A stretch of DNA of 32,444 bases from DASRTE01 sp035316885 (lineage in GTDB: Bacteria; Actinomycetota; Actinomycetes; Jiangellales; Jiangellaceae). The translations under genes and the position numbers were made by a program. Shown here piece after piece: positions 25,494 to 32,444 of this stretch (positions within the stretch are counted from its first letter, which is position 1; the number at the start of each line of letters is the position of its first letter). The DNA is taken from contig DATHII010000022.1 of the NCBI GenBank assembly GCA_035316885.1, positions 1 through 32,444 on the forward strand. Reading direction: 5' to 3'. The notes beneath the pieces were generated by a model. That model saw nothing but the letters and a program-made list of their open reading frames with translations, did no database searches and was not told the DNA's origin.

Positions 25494-26858
25494 TCAGCCG
25501 GTGACGAGTCCGAGGACCTCGTCGCGGAGCGCCTCCATGGTGGCCCGGTCAGCAGCCTCGGCGTTCAGGCGGAGCAGGGGTTCGGTGTTGGACGCACGCA
25601 GGTTGAACCACCAGTCACGATGCTCGACCGTCAGCCCGTCGAGATGGTCGAGCGCGACTCCGGCCCGCCGGTCGAACGCGGCCTCGACGGCGGACATCGT
25701 CGCCGCCTGATCGGCGACGGTCGTGTTGATCTCGCCGGAGGACACGTAACGCTCGTACGAGGCGAGCATCGAGGACAACGAGGTACCCGCCGGCTCGCCG
25801 CCCAACGCCGCCAGCGTGTGCAGCCCAGCGAGCATGCCCGAGTCCGCACGCCAGAAGTCGCGGAAGTAGAAGTGGCCGGAATGCTCACCGCCGAAGACGG
25901 CACCCGTCTCGGCCATGGTCTGCTTGATGAACGAATGTCCGACCCGGGTCCGTATCGGCTTGCCGCCGTTCTCACGGACGATCTCGGGGACCGAGCGTGA
26001 AGTGATCAGGTTGTGGACGACGGGCTCGCCCGGTGCGCGGGCGAGCTCGCGAACGGCGATGAGAGCGGTGAGCGTCGACGGCGACACGGCCTGGCCTCGC
26101 TCGTCGACGACGAAGCAGCGGTCTGCATCACCGTCGAATGCCAGCCCGAGGTCGGCGCCGTGCTCGCGGACAGCCGCCTGCAGGTCACGCAGGTTGGCCG
26201 GGTCGATCGGGTTGGCCTCGTGGTTAGGGAACGAACCGTCGAGCTCGAAGTACATCGGGACCACGGTCAGGCCCTCAACGTCGAGCACCGAGGGCACAGT
26301 ATGCCCAGCCATGCCGTTCGCGGCATCGACGACGACCGTGAGCGGGCGGTTGCCGGTCAGGTCGACCAGGCCTCGCAGGTAGGCGGCGTAGTCAGCCAGC
26401 ACGTCACGGTGCTCGACCGTGCCCATGTGCGGCGCGACGGCGAACGAGTCGACTTCGGCCAGCCGCCGGATATCAGCCAGGCCAGTGTCTTGACCGACGG
26501 GCGCCGCGCCGACCCGGCAGAGCTTGATCCCGTTGTACTGCGCCGGGTTGTGGCTGGCGGTGAACATCGCGCCCGGCAGGCCGAGCGAACCGCTGGCGAA
26601 GTAGAGCTCGTCGGTCGACGCGAGCCCGATGTGGACGACGTCCGCACCGCGGGCCGTCACGCCCGCGGCGAATGCGTCGGCGAGGGGTTCCGACGACGGG
26701 CGCATGTCGTGGCCCACGACCACCGCGCCGGGACCGTCGAGCACGTCGAGCACCTCGACGGCCGCACCACCCACCGCCCGGGCAATGCCCTCGTCGAGTT
26801 CGTCGGGCACGACTCCGCGGATGTCGTACGCCTTGACGATCCCGCCGAGATCCCGCAC
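25494..26858 (-). CDS. manB: Phosphomannomutase/phosphoglucomutase
   Basis: ManB interconverts mannose 6-phosphate and mannose 1-phosphate, the precursor of GDP-mannose for lipoglycans and glycoproteins. The 454-residue protein has the phosphoserine loop FTASHNPAQYNG (Ser102). The metal-binding loop is DGDADR (242-247), the sugar-binding loop GEHSGH (324-329) and the phosphate-binding loop RASNTEP (421-427). All four alpha-D-phosphohexomutase domains are complete. The GTG start at 26858 has TAGGGT 6 nt upstream. The gene is followed by Trm112 and the SIS gene and preceded, 19 nt upstream, by DUF3499. Confidence 0.97.
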   Translation of the reverse strand: MRDLGGIVKAYDIRGVVPDELDEGIARAVGGAAVEVLDVLDGPGAVVVGHDMRPSSEPLADAFAAGVTARGADVVHIGLASTDELYFASGSLGLPGAMFTASHNPAQYNGIKLCRVGAAPVGQDTGLADIRRLAEVDSFAVAPHMGTVEHRDVLADYAAYLRGLVDLTGNRPLTVVVDAANGMAGHTVPSVLDVEGLTVVPMYFELDGSFPNHEANPIDPANLRDLQAAVREHGADLGLAFDGDADRCFVVDERGQAVSPSTLTALIAVRELARAPGEPVVHNLITSRSVPEIVRENGGKPIRTRVGHSFIKQTMAETGAVFGGEHSGHFYFRDFWRADSGMLAGLHTLAALGGEPAGTSLSSMLASYERYVSSGEINTTVADQAATMSAVEAAFDRRAGVALDHLDGLTVEHRDWWFNLRASNTEPLLRLNAEAADRATMEALRDEVLGLVTG

Positions 26859-26870
26859 AGCGCGACCCTA
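26859..26870 (-). promoter_or_regulatory. -10-like TAGGGT for manB
   Basis: TAGGGT (26870-26865, minus strand) is 6 nt before the GTG of manB, giving a probable leaderless message separate from DUF3499. It lies in the 19-nt gap between the two genes. Confidence 0.45.
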
Positions 26871-26877
26871 CCGGCGG

Positions 26878-27231
26878 CTAGGCGTCGGGATTGCGCAGCA
26901 CCCGCAAGTGGCCGCGACGTCCGACCTCGCTGATCCGGGCCGGCTCGGCAGCCCCGGGCCGGGCTGCCTCACGCACGGCATCGGCCAGCGCGAGCAGGTC
27001 GTCGCTGCTCGGTCCGAGGCTGGCCGGGTCGGGAGCGAGCCGCACCACCTCCCAGCCCCTGGGCGCCACGAGCCGTTCGGAGTGCTCGACGCACATGTCG
27101 TAGCAGTGCGGCTCCGCGTAGGTGGCCAGCGGCCCGAGCACAGCAGTGGAGTCGGCATAGACGTAGGTGAGCGTCGCCACCGCGGGACGGCCGCAGGCAG
27201 ACCGGGAACAACGGCGACGGGCGGGGCTCAC
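26878..27231 (-). CDS. DUF3499 family protein
   Basis: A 117-residue actinobacterial protein. It begins with a basic segment and CSRSACGRPAVATLTYVYAD, followed by LATYAEPHCYDMCVEHSERL. The two Cys pairs (CxxxxC and CxxxC) plus His suggest a small zinc-binding domain. Its function is unknown. It corresponds to Rv3258c of M. tuberculosis, which also sits upstream of manB. The GTG at 27231 has TAACGT 7 nt upstream, consistent with a leaderless start. Confidence 0.88.
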   Translation of the reverse strand: MSPARRRCSRSACGRPAVATLTYVYADSTAVLGPLATYAEPHCYDMCVEHSERLVAPRGWEVVRLAPDPASLGPSSDDLLALADAVREAARPGAAEPARISEVGRRGHLRVLRNPDA

Positions 27232-27244
27232 GACCCGAACGTTA
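27232..27244 (-). promoter_or_regulatory. -10-like TAACGT for DUF3499 gene
   Basis: TAACGT (27244-27239, minus strand) ends 7 nt before the GTG, the spacing expected when transcription starts at the start codon. No convincing -35 was found. Confidence 0.4.
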
Positions 27245-27341
27245 GCGCGAGTCAGGCCACCCTCCGTTCCGGCGCGCCACGTCCGGTGTCCACCGTCGTA
27301 CGTGCCCGCCTCATCTACCCCGTCCGCGTGCCCACGCCCGT

Positions 27342-27414
27342 GGTCGTGAAGATCGTTGTGCAGCTTCCAGCAGGCCGGCAGGCGTGCCGTATCTGCACGA
27401 CGATCTTCACAACC
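27342..27414. repeat. Long inverted repeat between two divergent genes
   Basis: The arms 27342-27363 and 27393-27414 match at 20 of 22 positions; the inner 18 bases match at 17 (GTGAAGATCGTTGTGCAG versus the complement of CTGCACGACGATCTTCAC). The 29-nt loop carries its own small hairpin (CGGCA-GGCG-TGCCG). The structure lies in the 226-nt divergent gap and ends about 30 bp before the -10 box of the downstream gene. No coding sequence is involved. It may be an operator, a cruciform or a miniature repeat. Confidence 0.75.
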
Positions 27415-27444
27415 GCCACCCGGATCACGAGGGCGCGGGCGGTG

Positions 27445-27457
27445 TAGCGTCGCCGAC
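27445..27457 (+). promoter_or_regulatory. -10-like TAGCGT for the metallopeptidase-family gene
   Basis: TAGCGT (27445-27450) ends 7 nt before the GTG at 27458, consistent with a leaderless message. The expected -35 position is immediately after the long inverted repeat. Confidence 0.45.
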
Positions 27458-27913
27458 GTGAGCCGACGACCGAACCGGCGTCATGACCCGGCTGCCGTTC
27501 CGGCGATGCGCCGGGACCGGCACGGCCGCGGGCCGCGAGGGCCGCTCGCTCCGGCCGATTCTCCGCTGGCGCGCAGCCGGGCCGAGCGCTTCGACGAGCT
27601 TGTCGTCGAGACCGTCGAACGCCTGCACCGGCGGTGGCGCGAGCAACTCGCCGCGGTCGAGTTCGCGGTCGAGGACGTCCCCGTGCTCGACGACTGGGAC
27701 CGCGACTGGGTACCGCTGGCGCGAACGTTCGCCGCCGCCGGCGCGCTGCCAGCGCGGGTCGTGGTGTACCGCAGGCCGGTCGAGACCCGCGCGCCGGCCC
27801 CCCGGCAGCTGCGCCTCCTCGTGGGCGATGTCCTCGCCGAACAGGTGGCCGAGCTGCTCGGGGTGGAGCCCGACGACGTCGACCCCTTATACGGGTCGTC
27901 TCCCGACGACTGA
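27458..27913 (+). CDS. Metallopeptidase-family (zincin-like) protein lacking the HExxH motif
   Basis: A 151-residue protein with a basic N-terminal tail and the core SRAERFDELVVETVERLHRR, then EDVPVLDDWDRDWVPLART. LPARVVVYRRPVETRA and VLAEQVAELLGVEPDDVDPL follow. This is the actinobacterial branch of the zincin_1/metallopeptidase family (Rv3259-like). At the position where enzymes have HExxH the sequence reads GDVLAEQVAELLG, so the zinc-binding His residues are absent and peptidase activity is unlikely. It is divergent from DUF3499 as in mycobacteria. The stop is 11 nt from the convergent DUF5719 stop. Confidence 0.8.
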   Translation: MSRRPNRRHDPAAVPAMRRDRHGRGPRGPLAPADSPLARSRAERFDELVVETVERLHRRWREQLAAVEFAVEDVPVLDDWDRDWVPLARTFAAAGALPARVVVYRRPVETRAPAPRQLRLLVGDVLAEQVAELLGVEPDDVDPLYGSSPDD

Positions 27914-27924
27914 CGCCACCCTGA

Positions 27925-29418
27925 TCAACGGGCGATCGGCCCCGCGGGAGCCAGGCCGGTCGGCAGCTCGCCGGCGACCTCGGGCACCTGGACGGAGACC
28001 GCCGGCGCGACAAGTGGCATCAGGTCCAGCAGCGCACCGTCGTCGTCGCTGCCGACGATCTCGCGGGTGACCACGACCGTGCCCGGTTCCGCGGGTTCGA
28101 CCACGACGGTCACCCACGGATCGTCGCCCGCGGCGACCTCGACGGGAACGGTGCTGCCCCCCGCGACGTCGACCGTCTGCTCCTCCCCGACCGTGCCGTC
28201 CGCTGCGAGGGTCCATACCTGAACCCGCGCAGCGGACGCGCCGACAGTGCTGAGCAGCAGTCGGGTCGTCAGGCCCGACCCGGCCCGGCCGAGCAGCGCG
28301 GGCGCCGCCCCGGCGAGCGGTTCCGTTGCAGCGGTGTAGGCGAGGTCGGGCAGCTCGTCCGACGGTGCGTCGACGACCCGCACGGCCGCCGTCACCGGTT
28401 CGTCGCTCTCCAGCGCCACCGACACCGCGACCTCCCCTGCGCCGTCGCCGATGGGGACTTCGAGGACCGTGCCGCCGGTCACCGTGACGACGTTCTGGTC
28501 GACCGGGCTGAACGGCCCTTCGGGTCCGAGCAGCCGCAACGAGACGATGGCATCCGTGTCGCCGGGTGCGAGGATCCGCAACGTCCGCTCGCCGTGTGCG
28601 GGAACGCCGGGGACGACGATGTCGGTGGACGGCGCCGCGGCGGTCGGGACGAAGGTGACGCCTTGCGGGGCGAGCTCATCGGTCTCACGCACCTCCAGGG
28701 CCGCGGCCACCCTGCCCTGCGAGGCGCTGACCTGCACGCCGATCCGTTCGGCGCCGGGGTCGAGCGCGTCGAGCAGGAGGATCTGCTGGCCTCGCGCCGG
28801 CACGGCGATGTCCTGGGTCGCGGGGGCGTCGACGGGGCCGGACTCGTCCCACACGGACACGTCGACGACCGCCGGGACCGACGTCGGGTTGGACAGCACC
28901 AGGCGTCCGCGGCGTCCGACCTCGCCGGAACCTCCCACGAACCAGTGCTCCCGCGCCGGCCCCGTACAGCGACCGGTCACAAGGCCCCTGAGGTCGGGCC
29001 CCGGCGCGGCCATGGTCTGCTCGGCCGCGAGGCCGGGTGCCAGAACGCCCACGGCGCGAACGGCGTAGCCGCTGGCGTCGTCGGTCTCGACCTCCGCGGC
29101 CGTCAGCGCACCGGCGGCGGTGGCCGAGAACAGCGTCGCCGGTTCCTCGTCGGGGCCGGTCAGGGCCTGGACGTCCACCGGCTCCGGCTCAGCGGCCTCC
29201 TCGCCCGGTGCGCCCCCAAGGGGCAGCACGCCGATGTGGGACGACGCCCGGGGCTCGCCGCCCACGTACGGGCAGACCAGGGTGGACCGGACGACCGGCT
29301 CGTCCCGGCCCGGGCGCTCGCGCACCACGGACTCCGGCGGCCCGACGAACGCGGCGATGCCCAGCACGGCCGCGACGCCGACGGGGACCCACAGCGCCGT
29401 GGCGACCGGGCGGATCAC
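27925..29418 (-). CDS. DUF5719 family exported/membrane-anchored protein
   Basis: A 497-residue protein with one N-terminal hydrophobic segment (about 5-26, VATALWVPVGVAAVLGIAAF). A large extracytoplasmic region made of repeated beta-rich modules follows, with recurring patterns such as RLVLSNPTSVPAVVDVSVWD and TLRILAPGDTDAIVSLRLLG. Two Cys (in LVCPYVGG and GRCTGPAREHWFVGG) may form a disulfide. The family is actinobacterial and of unknown function. Its GTG overlaps the stop of the upstream glycosyltransferase by 4 nt (GTGA), so the two are co-translated and may act together at the envelope. Confidence 0.85.
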   Translation of the reverse strand: MIRPVATALWVPVGVAAVLGIAAFVGPPESVVRERPGRDEPVVRSTLVCPYVGGEPRASSHIGVLPLGGAPGEEAAEPEPVDVQALTGPDEEPATLFSATAAGALTAAEVETDDASGYAVRAVGVLAPGLAAEQTMAAPGPDLRGLVTGRCTGPAREHWFVGGSGEVGRRGRLVLSNPTSVPAVVDVSVWDESGPVDAPATQDIAVPARGQQILLLDALDPGAERIGVQVSASQGRVAAALEVRETDELAPQGVTFVPTAAAPSTDIVVPGVPAHGERTLRILAPGDTDAIVSLRLLGPEGPFSPVDQNVVTVTGGTVLEVPIGDGAGEVAVSVALESDEPVTAAVRVVDAPSDELPDLAYTAATEPLAGAAPALLGRAGSGLTTRLLLSTVGASAARVQVWTLAADGTVGEEQTVDVAGGSTVPVEVAAGDDPWVTVVVEPAEPGTVVVTREIVGSDDDGALLDLMPLVAPAVSVQVPEVAGELPTGLAPAGPIAR

Positions 29419-32400
29419 GAGTCACCACCGTCACGCTTGCGCCGGCCCCGGACCCGACGCCCGCCCGCCCGGTGACCGCCGGCCCGGTTCGCACCCACAC
29501 GGCGACCTGCGGCACGGCGGCCGACGTAGGGACCTTCCTGCGGCTGTTCGGCGCCCGGCGCGTCGGCGCTGGGCGGCTCGGTCGGCGGGTCGGCCGCCTC
29601 AGGCGTCTCGTCGGGCGCAGATGCGTGCCGGCGCCGCGAGCTCGTGGACATCGCCGCCGGTCCAACCGGGACGAGCTCCTCGGCCGCTGCGCCCACGACG
29701 ATCGGCCGGGTCGGCAGGTCTGGCGACACCAGGTCGTCCGGATCGACGTCGGCCGCGTCATCGACAGAGCCGCGCTCACGACGCATGGCCGGCAGCGCAA
29801 GCACAACGGCCACGAGCACCGCAACGAGTTGCGCGGTGAGCCAGGCCGACCGCTCGGTGTCTCGGTGGGTGATCTGCACCTCGCCGCCGTCGGCAGACAG
29901 CGTGAACGCTTGCGCCCAGCCGTCGACGGTCGTCGGATCGAGCTCACGGCCCGCGAACGTCGCGCGCCATCCGGAGTCGGCGAGCTCGGCCATCACCATC
30001 TGCCGGTCCGCGGGTCCGGGAGGGATCACCCCGCCGGCGTCCACGTCATCACTGGGCACGATCACCGGACCGCTTTCGCCGCCCAGCACCCTGACCCGGG
30101 CGATGTCGCCGCTGACCTGCCACATGACGGCACCTTCGGGAGCGCTCGCACGGGTAAGACCGGGCACGGTGTCCAGCACGTCGACCAGACCGGGGTCGGC
30201 CGGCACCGGAAGGTAGACGTACCGGGCGGCGAACGGTGCGAGCGCGGTCGCGTCGGCTCCCCCCCGGTCGGAGATCAGGTCGCCGACCACCCGGTCGAGG
30301 GCTGCGTAGTCCTCCGGCGGAGGTCCGGTCTCTGCGTCGCCGAGCCGCGGTCCAGACTTTCGCAGCAGCGCGTAGGTCACCCGGCCGTCGTCGGCACGAC
30401 TGAGGACGAGCGTGCGGACACGTTCCGGGCGCGCCCCCTCGTCGGCGACGTAGGTGGGCAGGACAGTCGGGTCGCGGCGGTCGAGCGGGTCGTCGGCGCC
30501 GCGAACCAGCCACCATCCCGCGCCCACCACCGGTGTCGCCACCGCCAGGACTCCGACGACTACGGCCAGCGGCTGCCGCCAGCCGAAGCTGGCGCCGGAC
30601 AAGCGCTGCCGGGCCCGCGCGGCGCCCACAGCGCCGGCGACCAGGAGGCCTCCGCCGACGAGGACGGTGGGGTAGCCGGGCCAGCCGGCGACGGGTGTCT
30701 CGAGGGTGGGACCGGTGACCGGCAGCCGCGACACGACGAGTCCGGCGACGAGCGCGGTAGCGGCAACGGCCCACGCGGCGAGGACCAGGACCCGGCGGTC
30801 TTTCCGGAACAGGGCAGCCCAGCCGGCGAGCACGACGCCCACGCCCAAGAGCACCGGCGCGGCTCCCGGACCACCCGGGTGCTGAAGCAGGATCGCCCAT
30901 GGTACGAGCGCCGAGTCGGACAGATCGGGACCTGGCATGCCGGCCTCCGTGACCAGCAGCACCGGCTCACGCGCGACCTGTGCGGTCCACGGGATCAGCA
31001 CGACGGGGGTGACCGCCAGCGCGGACACGATGCGGAGCACCGACCCCCGGTCACCGTAGACGGTCGCGATGCCGATCAGGCCCAGGACGACCGCGATGAT
31101 CCACGCGAGCGGAACGAAGGCCGCCGTGACCGCGAGCAGGAGCCCAGTGCTCCAGGCCGCCCGGAACGGGCCGTGGTGACCGGGCGGGCCCAGCGTCCGC
31201 ACTGCTGCGAGGACGACCACCGGGGTCAGCACCGCGGCAACGGCCGTACCGATCCGCCCGGCGGCGATCGCCCCGGTGGTGGCGGGCAGGAGCGCGTACG
31301 TGGCGGCGACCCAGACCCGGAGCCAGCGCGACTCGACCACGCGACGGATGAGCAGGTAGGACGTGAATCCGGCCAGCGGCACGGAGCCGACGAGAAGGAC
31401 GTCCACGGCGAACGACGGGCTGCGCAGAAGTGTGCCGAGCACGCTGACGACAGCCAGGTAGGGCGGAGCCGGCGTGGGGCTGCCCAGGCCGACGCCGTGC
31501 CAGGATGCCGTGTAGATCGCCCAGAGGTCGGCTGCGGCGTCAGGCGCCGGCAGTAGCGCGCCGCCGGTCAGTCGCCCACCGCCGATCAGACCCCGGGCGG
31601 CGACCAGCGTGAGCAGGACCAGGCCGCCGATGAGCAGGACGGATGGCCGCAGCAGGGCCTTGAGCACGATCGACTCGGTCTCGACCGGCTCGTCGTCATC
31701 GTCGGAGCCGGTGGCGGCACGGCTGCGGCCGGGCAGGTCGTACCCGCTGTCCGTGCCGCTGACGAGAGCGAGGACCGTCTCGCCGGCGTGCCTCACCTGC
31801 TGCCCCGGCGGCGGGAAGAGCCCGCGCAGATCGGTTTGCGCGACCGTCCGGGTGCGGGCCCGCCGCCGGCGTCCCACCAGGAGCCGGTCGGGTCGCCCGA
31901 CGACGGCCAGCACCGCCAGCAGCTCCTCGGCGGCCAGGGCGGGCTGCTTGCCGACCAGGAACCCCAGTGCCCGCCCGATCCCACCCAGTACGACACGGAG
32001 GAACACGAACGGCACCCGGCTCGCGGGCGCGTTCGCAAGAAGGACGTACAACGCGTTGCGGCGGTCTACCAGGTGGGCGCGGTCGCGGGTCGCGCCGAGG
32101 CGGCGGCGGCCGTGGGCCGCAGCCTCGGCGTGCTGAACGACAGCGTCCGGGTGCACCACGACCGGGTGACCGGCCAGGTTGGCCCGCCAGCCGAAGTCGA
32201 CGTCGTCGCGGAAGATCGGCAGCTTCGGGTCGAAGCCGCCCAGCTCGTCCCACACGTCGCGGCGCACCAGCATGCCGGCGCTCCCAACGGCCAGGACCTC
32301 CCGAGATGCGTCGTGCTGACCCTGGTCGTACTCACGCTTCTCCAAGCCCGTGTGCCGCCGGCCACCGCCGGTCATCGAGACACCGACCTCCAGCAGCTGC

Positions 32401-32444
32401 CGCTCGTCCCGCCAGCCCCGGACCTTGGGGCCGATGACCGCGGC
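29415..32444 (-). CDS. Large multi-pass membrane glycosyltransferase, family 2 (5' end outside window)
   Basis: The last 1009 codons are present; the start lies beyond the right edge. The visible N-terminal part is the end of a GT2 catalytic domain, with AVIGPKVRGWRDERQLLEVG, DELGGFDPKLPIFRDDVDFG (the acidic motif) and GHPVVVHPDAVVQH. A membrane region of roughly 12 helices and an extracytoplasmic domain follow. After a final helix (AQLVAVLVAVVLALPAMRRE) comes a disordered tail very rich in Pro, Glu, Arg and Gly that ends with RRAAGRRVGANRAGGHRAGG. Such proteins transfer sugars to envelope polymers in actinobacteria. The acceptor is unknown; nearby manA and manB suggest mannose supply, which is inference. 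Confidence 0.9.
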   Translation of the reverse strand, partial: AAVIGPKVRGWRDERQLLEVGVSMTGGGRRHTGLEKREYDQGQHDASREVLAVGSAGMLVRRDVWDELGGFDPKLPIFRDDVDFGWRANLAGHPVVVHPDAVVQHAEAAAHGRRRLGATRDRAHLVDRRNALYVLLANAPASRVPFVFLRVVLGGIGRALGFLVGKQPALAAEELLAVLAVVGRPDRLLVGRRRRARTRTVAQTDLRGLFPPPGQQVRHAGETVLALVSGTDSGYDLPGRSRAATGSDDDDEPVETESIVLKALLRPSVLLIGGLVLLTLVAARGLIGGGRLTGGALLPAPDAAADLWAIYTASWHGVGLGSPTPAPPYLAVVSVLGTLLRSPSFAVDVLLVGSVPLAGFTSYLLIRRVVESRWLRVWVAATYALLPATTGAIAAGRIGTAVAAVLTPVVVLAAVRTLGPPGHHGPFRAAWSTGLLLAVTAAFVPLAWIIAVVLGLIGIATVYGDRGSVLRIVSALAVTPVVLIPWTAQVAREPVLLVTEAGMPGPDLSDSALVPWAILLQHPGGPGAAPVLLGVGVVLAGWAALFRKDRRVLVLAAWAVAATALVAGLVVSRLPVTGPTLETPVAGWPGYPTVLVGGGLLVAGAVGAARARQRLSGASFGWRQPLAVVVGVLAVATPVVGAGWWLVRGADDPLDRRDPTVLPTYVADEGARPERVRTLVLSRADDGRVTYALLRKSGPRLGDAETGPPPEDYAALDRVVGDLISDRGGADATALAPFAARYVYLPVPADPGLVDVLDTVPGLTRASAPEGAVMWQVSGDIARVRVLGGESGPVIVPSDDVDAGGVIPPGPADRQMVMAELADSGWRATFAGRELDPTTVDGWAQAFTLSADGGEVQITHRDTERSAWLTAQLVAVLVAVVLALPAMRRERGSVDDAADVDPDDLVSPDLPTRPIVVGAAAEELVPVGPAAMSTSSRRRHASAPDETPEAADPPTEPPSADAPGAEQPQEGPYVGRRAAGRRVGANRAGGHRAGGRRVRGRRKRDGGDS

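Noticed and set aside
29037..31556. 839-codon plus-strand open frame
   Set aside because: It is antisense to the glycosyltransferase and DUF5719. Its composition (rich in Arg, Gly, His, Asp) is that of a shadow frame.

Overview
This window is a high-GC actinobacterial chromosome segment, most like the Pseudonocardiales/Mycobacteriales branch. The evidence is the MtrA-MtrB-LpqB operon, long-form HPF, actinobacterial DUF3499 and DUF5719 proteins, the ManB/SIS/Trm112/ManA block, many GTG starts, and several starts that look leaderless. The genus is an inference. I see no rRNA, tRNA, CRISPR array, prophage or insertion sequence with a transposase. No gene-free stretch exceeds 300 bases.

Layout, left to right. 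(1) 1-9190 is mostly minus strand: the start of secA, a YcaQ-like glycosylase, hpf, comF, lpqB, mtrB and mtrA, with a tandem-domain GNAT acetyltransferase on the plus strand. (2) 9381-14805 is a plus-strand run of overlapping envelope genes (GPDPase-like membrane protein, DUF4129, DUF4350, MoxR ATPase, DUF58). Its usual partners SpoIIM (minus) and RDD (plus) lie at 16132-18016. This matches the mycobacterial moxR2 cluster, but here it sits beside mtrAB. (3) Between DUF58 and SpoIIM lies a 1282-bp cassette (14819-16100). It has one AbiEi-like/DUF559 gene enclosed by 81-bp inverted repeats (69/81 identical, no gaps). This is the most unusual structure in the window. (4) 18020-21917 is minus strand: ahcY, a cation diffusion facilitator and manA. 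(5) 21963-24236 is an accessory block: ArsR regulator, SRPBCC protein, DUF998 membrane protein and O-methyltransferase. It has an 8-bp perfect palindrome in the ArsR promoter spacer. (6) 24286-27231 is a minus-strand run: DUF3499, manB, Trm112 and a SIS protein. (7) 27458-32444 holds a degenerate metallopeptidase-family protein, DUF5719, and most of a very large membrane glycosyltransferase cut by the window edge.

Functional themes are protein export (SecA), envelope growth sensing (MtrAB-LpqB, the MoxR cluster), mannose activation for glycans (ManA, ManB, glycosyltransferase), methyl-cycle housekeeping (AhcY) and ribosome hibernation (HPF). Convergent gene pairs are packed extremely tightly (0-11 nt between stops) except where the cassette lies. 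Removing it would leave 44 nt, which supports its being an insertion.
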